Origin: DATLNF01 sp046590575
GTDB taxonomy: Bacteria > Actinomycetota > Actinomycetes > BP-191
Length of the DNA stretch: 6,999 nt
NCBI GenBank assembly: GCA_046590575.1
Contig: JBKJUS010000207.1
Location: 1 to 6,999, forward strand
Reading direction: 5' to 3'
In this document: positions 1 through 5,320 of the stretch, in pieces
How the letters are laid out: each line of letters opens with the position of its first letter
How positions within the stretch are numbered: the stretch's first letter is position 1
The notes under the pieces: model-generated
Seen by the model: the letters and a program-made list of their open reading frames with translations, nothing else
Told to the model about the DNA's origin: nothing
The model's database searches: none
Position numbers and translations under genes: made by a program

Positions 1-732
1 ACCGGACCGACCGGCTCGGGCAAGTCGACGACCCTTTACGCGACGCTCAATATCGTCAGCACGCCGGACAAGAACGTCATCACTGTCGAGGACCCTGTCG
101 AGTACCGGATTCCCGGTATCAACCAGGTCCAGACGAATGTCAAGGCGGGGCTGACCTTCGCGGCGGCGCTACGGTCGATCCTTCGGTCTGACCCGGACGT
201 CGTCCTGATCGGCGAGATCCGCGACCACGAGACGGCCCAGATCGCCATCGAGGCTTCGCTCACCGGCCACATGGTGCTTTCCACTCTGCACACCAACGAC
301 TCTCCTTCGGCGATCAGTCGGCTCATCGAGATGGGCATTGAGCCGTTCCTCGTCGGGTCCGCGCTGGACTGCGTCCTCGCCCAGCGTCTCGCTCGCAAGC
401 TGTGCTCCAAGTGCAAGGAGGCCTACCAGCCGTCCGAGCAGGCGCTTGTTCATGCGCGATTCCCTTGGACCCCAGGGGAGCCGCTCCCGATGCTCTACCG
501 CGCGGTGGGCTGCCAGCAGTGCAGCAAGACCGGCTACAAGGGCCGGATGGCCCTGCACGAGGTGATGCCGGTGACCGAGGAGATCGAGCGCCTTGCCGTC
601 GAGCGACGGTCGGCCGACGAGATCGGTCGCGTCGCGCGGGCCGCGGGCATGACAACGCTGCGAGACGACGGCATGGCCAAGGTGCTGCTGGGCCACACCA
701 GCCTTGAGGAGATCTTCCGCGTGGTCGTCTAG
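1..732 (+). CDS. pilB: Type IV pilus assembly (extension) ATPase PilB, C-terminal part
   Basis: This is the 3' part of a GspE/PulE-family secretion ATPase. The window opens in frame exactly at the Walker A motif, so the N-terminal domain is missing; 243 residues are visible. The order of motifs is Walker A GPTGSGKST (visible residues 2-10), Asp box ITVEDPVEY (27-35), Walker B VVLIGEIRD with catalytic Glu72 (67-75), and His box LTGHMVLSTLHTND with His90 and His97 (87-100). Two CxxC pairs, CSKC (135-138) and CQQC (171-174), form the tetracysteine zinc site typical of PilB/GspE and absent from PilT, which is why I call it PilB and not a second PilT. The family forms a cytoplasmic hexamer that hydrolyses ATP to drive pilin polymerisation through PilC. 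It ends in TAG 79 bases before pilT. Whether the missing N-terminus carries an MshEN c-di-GMP-binding domain cannot be seen here. Confidence 0.95.
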   Translation, partial: TGPTGSGKSTTLYATLNIVSTPDKNVITVEDPVEYRIPGINQVQTNVKAGLTFAAALRSILRSDPDVVLIGEIRDHETAQIAIEASLTGHMVLSTLHTNDSPSAISRLIEMGIEPFLVGSALDCVLAQRLARKLCSKCKEAYQPSEQALVHARFPWTPGEPLPMLYRAVGCQQCSKTGYKGRMALHEVMPVTEEIERLAVERRSADEIGRVARAAGMTTLRDDGMAKVLLGHTSLEEIFRVVV

Positions 733-796
733 CGCTGCGCCAACCGGCTCAAGCGCCCGCGGCGTCCTGCCGATGCTCGACCCGACGTAATTCGTT

Positions 797-805
797 GAGA
801 AGAGG
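797..805 (+). promoter_or_regulatory. Ribosome-binding site of pilT
   Basis: The purine run GAGAAGAGG lies 6 bases before the GTG at 812. It supports that GTG over the in-frame GTG at 818 and the ATG at 830, which have poorer spacing. The 79-base gap between pilB and pilT shows no convincing terminator or promoter, so the two genes are probably cotranscribed. Confidence 0.6.
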
Positions 806-811
806 TTAGGC

Positions 812-2194
812 GTGAGCGTGGATCAGCCAATGTCGGGGGACTTCTTCACCCCCACGAAGACCCTGTCGCCGCTCGACGCCGGCTGGGCGCCGCCTTCGAC
901 CGTGCCCTCGCCGACCTCCAGCCCTACGGCGGCTCAGGTAGTTGCGGCTCAGGTAGTTGCGCCTGAGGTAGTCGCCGCGGCCCCACCCGCGCCCGCTGCG
1001 TTGAGCGCCTTCGCGCCGCCGCTGCCGGCTGCCATGCCAACGGAGAAGCCGGCTCAGTCCGATCCTCCGGCAGATACCGGGGAGTCGAAGTACGTCCGGG
1101 CAGCACTGGAGGAGAACAGCCGCGACGAGGGAATCTTCCTCAACGACCTGCTCGTCCGCGTGCTCGACTGTGGTGCCTCCGACCTCCACCTGACGGCAGG
1201 TGCTCACCCGGCAATCCGTCTCAACGGTCACCTCCAGCAGCTGGAGGAGTACCCGACGATGACCCCGCCGCTTCTGCAGAAGATGCTCTACGCGATCATC
1301 ACGCAGAAGCAGCGCGAGCGTTTCGAGGAGGTTCTCGAGCTCGACTTCGCCTACGCCGTACCAGGCAAGGCGCGGTTCCGCACCAACATGTACCGCCAGC
1401 GCGATGCGGTGGGGGCGGCATTCCGCCTGATTCCGTTCGAGATCAAGCCTCTTGAGTCGCTTGGCGTGCCGGCCGCTGTGTCGAACTTCGCCATGCTGCC
1501 GCGAGGATTCGTCCTCGTCACCGGGCCGACTGGCTCCGGAAAGTCGACCACCCTGGCGTCGCTCATCGATCTCGCCAACCGCCAGCGCAAAGAGCACATC
1601 ATGACGGTCGAGGACCCAATCGAGTTCCTGCACCGGCACCGCAACTGCATTATCAACCAGCGCGAGGTGGGGGAGGACACCCACTCCTTCCAGAACGCGC
1701 TCAAGCATGTCCTACGTCAGGACCCTGACATCATCCTGGTCGGCGAGATGCGCGACCTCGAGACCATCTCCGTGGCGCTGACCGCAGCGGAGACCGGCCA
1801 CCTGGTGTTCGCGACGCTGCACACGCAGGACGCCGCCCAGACGATCGACCGAGTGATCGACGTCTTCCCCCCGCACCAGCAGCAGCAGGTGCGGGTGCAG
1901 CTCGCCAGCTCGCTGCAGGGGATCGTCTCCCAGCAGCTTTGCCGCACGTCGGATGGCAAGGGTCGGGTCGTGACCGCCGAGGTCCTGGTCGCTACGCCGG
2001 CCATTCGCAACCTCATCCGCGAGGGCAAGACACACCAGATCTACTCCGCGATGCAGGCCGGGGCGAAGTTCGGGATGGCGACGATGGACCAGCATCTTGC
2101 TGAGCTCGTCAGGGCCGGTCGCGTCACCTACGAGACCGCCCTCGAGAAGTGTCACCACGTCGAGGACTTCAACCGGCTTTGCGGCCGGGCCTGA
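812..2194 (+). CDS. pilT: Type IV pilus retraction ATPase PilT with N-terminal extension
   Basis: A 460-residue PilT-family ATPase that powers pilus retraction as a cytoplasmic hexamer at the pilus base. The PAS-like N-terminal domain begins near residue 108 (FLNDLL... GASDLHLTAG at 121-130). It is followed by Walker A GPTGSGKST (238-246), Asp box MTVEDPIEF (264-272), Walker B DIILVGEMRD with Glu312 (306-315), and His box TGHLVFATLHT with His330 and His337 (328-338). The PilT hallmark AIRNLIREGK is at 397-406, and there is no tetracysteine zinc site, which separates it from PilB. Usual PilT proteins are roughly 340-380 residues. The excess is an N-terminal stretch of about 105 residues, rich in Pro and Ala, probably disordered, and containing an in-frame triple pentapeptide repeat. 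The GTG start at 812 is chosen for its ribosome-binding site. pilC starts 38 bases after the stop. Confidence 0.96.
   Translation: MSVDQPMSGDFFTPTKTLSPLDAGWAPPSTVPSPTSSPTAAQVVAAQVVAPEVVAAAPPAPAALSAFAPPLPAAMPTEKPAQSDPPADTGESKYVRAALEENSRDEGIFLNDLLVRVLDCGASDLHLTAGAHPAIRLNGHLQQLEEYPTMTPPLLQKMLYAIITQKQRERFEEVLELDFAYAVPGKARFRTNMYRQRDAVGAAFRLIPFEIKPLESLGVPAAVSNFAMLPRGFVLVTGPTGSGKSTTLASLIDLANRQRKEHIMTVEDPIEFLHRHRNCIINQREVGEDTHSFQNALKHVLRQDPDIILVGEMRDLETISVALTAAETGHLVFATLHTQDAAQTIDRVIDVFPPHQQQQVRVQLASSLQGIVSQQLCRTSDGKGRVVTAEVLVATPAIRNLIREGKTHQIYSAMQAGAKFGMATMDQHLAELVRAGRVTYETALEKCHHVEDFNRLCGRA
932..976 (+). repeat. Three tandem 15-bp units in the 5' part of pilT
   Basis: GCTCAGGTAGTTGCG occurs twice, identical and back to back (932-946, 947-961). 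A third, diverged copy CCTGAGGTAGTCGCC follows (962-976). The unit is a multiple of three and encodes AQVVA-AQVVA-PEVVA (residues 41-55 of PilT), so copy-number changes would keep the frame. The repeat sits in the Pro/Ala-rich extension ahead of the conserved domains. Confidence 0.9.
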
Positions 2195-2217
2195 TCGCGA
2201 CACGGAACTTCGGGACT

Positions 2218-2222
2218 AGGAG
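2218..2222 (+). promoter_or_regulatory. Ribosome-binding site of pilC
   Basis: AGGAG lies 10 bases upstream of the ATG at 2233. It decides against a longer reading frame that opens at an ATG at 2149 inside the end of pilT, whose extra 28 residues look unlike any PilC N-terminus. Confidence 0.65.
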
Positions 2223-2232
2223 ACCTACAGCC

Positions 2233-3456
2233 ATGGCGTCTACCACTTACGCGTACAAGGTTCGCGACCGGACCGGCAAGCTGGTCAGCGGGACGATCGA
2301 GGCCGAGTCGCCGTCCGCCGTCGCGAACAAGCTGAAGGGGATGGGCTACGCGCCCGTCTCGATCGAGCAGCACAGCGCCGGCCTCAAAAAGGAACTCTCG
2401 ATCCCGGGCTTCGGGAAGAAGAAGGTCAAGCTCAAGGACCTGGCTGTCTTCTCTCGCCAGTTCGCGACGATGGTCAACTCCGGCCTGTCGCTGCTGCGCT
2501 CGCTCAACATCCTCGCCGAGCAGACGGACAACCCGACGCTGCAGAAGGTGATCGTCGAGGTCCGGAACGACATCGAGACCGGTAACGCCCTCTCGGTCGC
2601 GATGGGAAAGCATCCCGAGATCTTCCCGCCGCTCATGGTCAACATGACCAAAGCGGGTGAGGTCGGCGGGTTCCTTGACACCACCATGCTGCAGATCGCC
2701 GAGAACTACGAGGCCGAGGTCCGCCTGCGCGGGAAGGTCAAGGCGGCGATGACCTACCCGGTCGTCGTCTTCGTCATGGCCATCCTCATGTGCCTGATCA
2801 TGCTGATCTTCATCGTGCCGACCTTCGAGCAGCTCTTCACCGACCTCGGCGGCGAGCTGCCGCTGCCCACGAAGATCCTGGTCTTTCTGAGCGGGATCGT
2901 GAAGGTCGCCATCGTGCCGACCATCATCGTGCTGGTCGTTGCCTGGAAGACCTACTCCAAGAACAAGAACCGTGCAGGTGTCCGCAATGTCGTCGACCCG
3001 CTCAAGCTCAAGGTGCCGGTCTTCGGCAATCTCTTTCACAAGATCGCGTTGACCCGTTTCGCGCGCAACCTCGGCACCCTCATGAAGTGCGGAGTGCCCA
3101 TCCTGCAAAGCCTGGACATCGTCGCGGACACCACAGGCAACGTCGTGCTCGGCCGTGCGGTGCGTGACGTCCAGGAGAGCGTGCGAACTGGCGAGGCGAT
3201 CTCCGCTCCGCTGGTCAACCACGCCGTCTTCCCGCCGATGGTCGTGCAGATGATGGCTGTGGGCGAGGACACCGGTGCGCTGGACAACATGCTGCTCAAG
3301 ATCGCCCAGTTCTACGACCAGGAGGTCGAGGCGACGACCGAGTCGCTCACTGCGCTCATCGAGCCGCTGATGATCGGGTTCCTCGGTGCTGTCGTCGGCT
3401 CGATGATCGTCGCCCTCTACATGCCGATCTTCAAGATCTTCGACCTCATCGGCTAG
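2233..3456 (+). CDS. pilC: Type IV pilus inner-membrane platform protein PilC
   Basis: A 407-residue PilC/GspF protein, the polytopic platform protein that couples the PilB and PilT motors to pilin insertion and removal. The N-terminus (residues 5-45, TYAYKVRDRTGK... GYAPVSI) is the short domain usual for PilC. Two T2SSF domains follow, at about 70-195 and 272-395, each with the typical signature: QFATMVNSGLSLLRSL plus AGEVGG (141-146) in the first, and RFARNLGTLMKCGVPILQSL plus VGEDTG (343-348) in the second. Three hydrophobic segments fit the family topology, at about 176-197, 214-237 and 376-398. Length matches the family. The start is set by AGGAG at 2218-2222. It follows pilT by 38 bases, so pilB, pilT and pilC form an apparent operon, and it is followed by a possible hairpin terminator. 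Confidence 0.96.
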   Translation: MASTTYAYKVRDRTGKLVSGTIEAESPSAVANKLKGMGYAPVSIEQHSAGLKKELSIPGFGKKKVKLKDLAVFSRQFATMVNSGLSLLRSLNILAEQTDNPTLQKVIVEVRNDIETGNALSVAMGKHPEIFPPLMVNMTKAGEVGGFLDTTMLQIAENYEAEVRLRGKVKAAMTYPVVVFVMAILMCLIMLIFIVPTFEQLFTDLGGELPLPTKILVFLSGIVKVAIVPTIIVLVVAWKTYSKNKNRAGVRNVVDPLKLKVPVFGNLFHKIALTRFARNLGTLMKCGVPILQSLDIVADTTGNVVLGRAVRDVQESVRTGEAISAPLVNHAVFPPMVVQMMAVGEDTGALDNMLLKIAQFYDQEVEATTESLTALIEPLMIGFLGAVVGSMIVALYMPIFKIFDLIG

Positions 3457-3477
3457 CCGAAGGCTCGTGAGGAGGTG

Positions 3478-3503
3478 GGGCCGTTCCGCTAGTCGGGCGG
3501 CCC
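3478..3503 (+). terminator. Possible terminator after pilC
   Basis: The inverted repeat GGGCCG (3478-3483) and CGGCCC (3498-3503) can form a 6-bp GC stem with a 14-base loop, followed by TTCTTC. The stem begins 21 bases after the pilC stop. The loop is long and the T-run interrupted, so termination may be partial. Confidence 0.4.
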
Positions 3504-3548
3504 TTCTTCACGTCCCGACATCGATGTGCGGACCCACCGCCAGACACG

Positions 3549-3565
3549 GTGCCGATATGTGCCGA
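3549..3565 (+). repeat. Direct repeat GTGCCGA with 10-bp period in the pilA upstream region
   Basis: GTGCCGA occurs at 3549-3555 and again at 3559-3565, one DNA helical turn apart. It lies upstream of the riboswitch in the region where the pilA promoter should be. It could be a regulator site, or the two GCCGATAT and GCCGAAAA boxes could resemble a sigma-28-type -10 element. I see no matching -35 box, and chance is possible in a short 7-mer. Confidence 0.25.
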
Positions 3566-3631
3566 AAATTGAGATGGCGCGACGCTAAAGGGAGGGGGCC
3601 GAACGGACGAAACCATTTGTGTCAACGAGCC

Positions 3632-3714
3632 GCAAGCCAAGCAAGGGCACACCCGTCGTGAGGCGGGGTCGCAAAGCCAAGGAACCCACAGGGCCCGTGG
3701 GTCAGCCTGGTTGC
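3632..3714 (+). promoter_or_regulatory. Class I cyclic-di-GMP (GEMM-I) riboswitch aptamer in the pilA leader
   Basis: The sequence lines up with my recollection of the Vibrio Vc2 c-di-GMP-I aptamer. Closing helix P1 is GCAAGCCA (3632-3639) with TGGTTGC (3708-3714), 7 pairs with one bulged G. The conserved AGGGCACACC (3644-3653) matches the Vc2 GGGCAAACC block. Next is a 6-bp stem, CCCGTC (3652-3657) with GGCGGG (3662-3667), capped by GTGA, a GNRA tetraloop at the place of the Vc2 GAAA loop. The hallmark GTCGCAAAGCC follows (3668-3678; Vc2 has GACGCAAAGCC). The second arm is CCCAC (3685-3689) with GTGGG (3697-3701), then CAGC with the ligand-pairing C at about 3706. The GGG at 3645-3647 keeps the guanine at the position that is A in cGAMP-selective variants, so c-di-GMP is the expected ligand. 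pilA starts 90 bases downstream, so the element should tune major pilin synthesis. The homology is read by eye from motif and secondary structure. Confidence 0.85.
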
Positions 3715-3727
3715 CTTCGGCCGGCAC

Positions 3728-3777
3728 CTCCTCGGAGGAGCTGCGCGAGGGGGAATGCATCACTATCCGCGCGGCTC
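3728..3777 (+). promoter_or_regulatory. Overlapping hairpins, candidate expression platform of the riboswitch
   Basis: Two hairpins share bases 3738-3740 and so compete. The first is CTCCT (3728-3732) with AGGAG (3736-3740), a 5-bp stem with a tight 3-base loop. The second is GAGCTGCGCG (3738-3747) with CGCGCGGCTC (3768-3777), a 10-bp stem containing one G-U pair and a 20-base loop. No clear U-run follows the second hairpin (ACCCTTC), so it may be an atypical terminator or an element acting on translation. CCTCCT at 3727-3732 is also an exact complement of the pilA Shine-Dalgarno AGGAGG at 3794-3799. Which fold goes with bound ligand cannot be decided by reading. Confidence 0.5.
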
Positions 3778-3787
3778 ACCCTTCATC

Positions 3788-3801
3788 GTCCTCAGGAGGA
3801 C
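3788..3801 (+). promoter_or_regulatory. pilA ribosome-binding site inside a small inverted repeat
   Basis: A strong Shine-Dalgarno AGGAGG (3794-3799) lies 5 bases before the ATG at 3805. It sits inside a perfect inverted repeat, GTCCTC-AG-GAGGAC, which can fold as GTCCT with AGGAC around a 4-base loop and so partly cover the site. Confidence 0.7.
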
Positions 3802-3804
3802 AAC

Positions 3805-4209
3805 ATGCTCGCTCGTCTCCGCAAGTCCACGGAGGAGCGTGAGGGCGGTTTCACCCTCATCGAGCTCCTGGTCGTCATCATCATCATCGGCATCCTTGCC
3901 GCGATCGCCATCCCGACGTTCCTCAACCAGCGTCAGAAGGGCTACAAGGCGGACATGAAGTCGGCTGCGAAGAACGCGGCCACCGCGATCGAGTCGCTCG
4001 CCACCGAGACCAACGGCGACTACTCAGGCGCTAACGGCTTCACCGGCACCGAGCTCGCTGCTGAGGGCTTCCGGTCCAGCAGCACCGTTACTGTCGCGGT
4101 TGCGTCGACCACTGACGACTACTGCGTCACCGTGACCGACTCCCGCCTCACCGGCACGACGTTCTACTACTCGAGCGACGTGGGCGCACCCTCCGAAACC
4201 GCTTGCTAG
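3805..4209 (+). CDS. pilA: Major type IV pilin PilA
   Basis: A 134-residue type IV prepilin. The 15-residue charged leader ends in EGG (residues 13-15), with prepilin-peptidase cleavage expected between Gly15 and Phe16. The mature N-terminus FTLIELLVVI has the conserved Glu at mature position 5 (residue 20). The hydrophobic helix runs to about residue 40 and continues as the amphipathic alpha-1 helix (NQRQKGYKADMKSAAKNAATAIESL). The globular part is short, with Cys107 and the C-terminal Cys134 placed to form the disulfide-bonded D-region seen in many pilins. I call it the major pilin because it has the strongest ribosome-binding site here, its own riboswitch leader and its own strong terminator, and it directly follows the assembly genes. 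The ATG at 3805 fits the Shine-Dalgarno and the leader length; longer in-frame openings (e.g. 3619) would run through the riboswitch. Confidence 0.95.
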   Translation: MLARLRKSTEEREGGFTLIELLVVIIIIGILAAIAIPTFLNQRQKGYKADMKSAAKNAATAIESLATETNGDYSGANGFTGTELAAEGFRSSSTVTVAVASTTDDYCVTVTDSRLTGTTFYYSSDVGAPSETAC

Positions 4210-4236
4210 GCACCAGCATCTGAGCTCCACATCAGT

Positions 4237-4268
4237 GAAAGGGGCGGCCCTGCGGGGCCGCCCCTTTC
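4237..4268 (+). terminator. Strong intrinsic terminator after pilA
   Basis: A perfect inverted repeat, GAAAGGGGCGGCCC (4237-4250) and GGGCCGCCCCTTTC (4255-4268), gives a 14-bp stem with the 4-base loop TGCG. The 3' arm itself supplies the TTT. It starts 27 bases after the pilA stop and should end most pilA transcripts before the second pilin gene. Confidence 0.9.
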
Positions 4269-4316
4269 GCTGCGCTTCGGCTCAACCTGGGTGCGTCCGG
4301 ACCCGATGAGTTATCC

Positions 4317-4736
4317 GTGACGTCGCGACGAAGCACCGCCGACCGCGAGGGCGGGTTCACCCTCATCGAGCTCCTCGTGGTGATCGTGATCATCGGCATC
4401 CTGGCCGCGATCGCGGTCCCGACCTTCCTGCGGCAGCGGCAGAAGGCCTACCGCACCCAGGCATTCGCCGACCTGCGCAGCGCCGCCCTGGTCATCGAGA
4501 CGGTCGCCTCGGACTTCGAAGGTTCCTACCTGCCGGTCAACGGCGCGGATATGGACTCCCCGATTCTCACCAACTTCGGCTTCCGCAGCACGGTCTTCAC
4601 CGTGCTCTCCGTGCAGTCCGACCAGGACTTCTACTGCATCCGGGGCACCCACCAGATCCTCGCCGATCGCGAGTTCGTGCTGCGCAGCGACACGGGGCTC
4701 ATCCAGGAAGGTCCGATCGGCGCAGTTTCATGCTGA
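4317..4736 (+). CDS. Second type IV pilin, PilA-like (probable minor pilin)
   Basis: A 139-residue prepilin. Its 13-residue leader ends in EGG, with cleavage before Phe14, and the mature N-terminus FTLIELLVVI carries Glu at mature position 5 (residue 18). The N-terminal helix (residues 14-43) is almost the same as in the upstream PilA, including ILAAIA and PTFL.QRQK. The globular half differs in sequence but keeps the spacing logic, with Cys107 and C-terminal Cys139. The two genes therefore look like an old duplication with diverged heads. The start is GTG at 4317. The only purine stretch before it is GATGAG (4305-4310), a weak ribosome-binding site, and the strong terminator lies between it and pilA, so expression is expected to be lower. 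An accessory or alternative pilin is the most likely role; use as a second major pilin under other conditions is possible. Confidence 0.9.
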   Translation: MTSRRSTADREGGFTLIELLVVIVIIGILAAIAVPTFLRQRQKAYRTQAFADLRSAALVIETVASDFEGSYLPVNGADMDSPILTNFGFRSTVFTVLSVQSDQDFYCIRGTHQILADREFVLRSDTGLIQEGPIGAVSC

Positions 4737-4808
4737 CTTTCGGACCAGTACCGCTAAGCCTTGGGCGCATGGCTGCCGATAGGGCACTGGCGGGTCAGCG
4801 ATCGCTCA

Positions 4809-4817
4809 AGGAGGGGA
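4809..4817 (+). promoter_or_regulatory. Ribosome-binding site of the GspH-like prepilin gene
   Basis: AAGGAGGGG ends 8 bases before GTG 4826. It decides the start: the in-frame ATG at 4730, which overlaps the previous gene by 7 bases, would give an improbable 43-residue leader with no better ribosome-binding site. Confidence 0.75.
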
Positions 4818-4825
4818 AGCACACG

Positions 4826-5320
4826 GTGGATCGAGTCAGGACGTCGCAGGACCGTGGTTTCACCCTGATCGAGGTGCTCATGGCAATGCTGCTGTTCGGC
4901 ATCCTCTGCGCTCTTGCGGTCGGTCCCTTCCGGTCCTACGGCCACACCCAGGCGCACAAGACCACGACCCGGGCAGTCGTGTCGTCCCTGCGCAACGCTC
5001 AGGTCAGCGCCGTCGCCGAGAACGTCACCTACCGGGTGGACGTGGCCGGCGACGGCCGGTCGCTCACCGTGTTCCGCGTTGAGGCCGGTGGCGACGTTGC
5101 GCGGAGCACCGTGACAGTCGACGACGCGAAAGTGAGCCTGTCCGACGCGCAGTTCCTGGCCACGGACGGTTCGGTGGGCACCAGCATCTACTTCTACCCG
5201 CGCGGCTCGGCCAGCCGTGGTCGCCTCTTCGTCGTCCGCGACGACCGTGACGCCCGCTACGCCGTGCGGGTCGAAGGGCTGACCGCGCGGGTTTCCTACG
5301 ACGAGAAGGCGGCAGCGTGA
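4826..5320 (+). CDS. GspH/FimT-like minor prepilin (pseudopilin)
   Basis: A 164-residue prepilin with an 11-residue leader ending in a single Gly (QDRG|FTLIEVLMAM). Cleavage is expected before Phe12, and Glu16 is the mature Glu5. The hydrophobic helix spans about residues 12-34. The rest reads like the GspH/FimT beta domain: an arginine-rich helix end (SSLRNAQVSAVAENVTYRVDV, about 53-73), a strand around SLTVFRVE, and the C-terminal block IYFYPRGSASRGRLFVVRD... YAVRVEGLTARV (about 121-156). It has one Cys (residue 28), which lies in the helix. Proteins of this family are low-copy subunits that help to prime pilus assembly or sit near the tip. The gene follows the second pilin and overlaps the start of the next prepilin gene by three bases, so these form a minor-pilin operon. 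Confidence 0.85.
   Translation: MDRVRTSQDRGFTLIEVLMAMLLFGILCALAVGPFRSYGHTQAHKTTTRAVVSSLRNAQVSAVAENVTYRVDVAGDGRSLTVFRVEAGGDVARSTVTVDDAKVSLSDAQFLATDGSVGTSIYFYPRGSASRGRLFVVRDDRDARYAVRVEGLTARVSYDEKAAA

Noticed and set aside
733..811. Regulatory element between pilB and pilT
   Set aside because: No inverted repeat or promoter pair of useful quality was seen, only the pilT ribosome-binding site.
2152..3222. 356-codon open frame on the minus strand opposite pilC
   Set aside because: It lies entirely opposite a well-supported PilC gene. Long antisense frames are expected in high-GC coding DNA, and the product is a charged, low-complexity sequence with no recognisable domain.
3551..3605. Sigma-28 (FliA/WhiG-type) promoter for pilA
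   Set aside because: GCCGATAT and GCCGAAAA resemble the -10 box, but no TAAA-type -35 lies at the right distance, and the TAAAG at 3586 is on the wrong side. Not called as a promoter.
3619..3804. N-terminal extension of PilA from an in-frame upstream GTG
   Set aside because: It would translate through the riboswitch and give a leader of 77 residues. ATG 3805 has an ideal Shine-Dalgarno and a normal 15-residue leader.
3755..3958. Small open frame starting at ATG 3755 in the pilA leader and overlapping pilA
   Set aside because: The purine run GAGGGGG ends only one base before the ATG, too close for a ribosome-binding site. The frame is mostly a shifted reading of pilA and gives a Ser/Arg-rich product.
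4730..4825. Upstream ATG start for the GspH-like prepilin
   Set aside because: It would add 32 residues before the expected leader. GTG 4826 with AAGGAGGGG is a better start.
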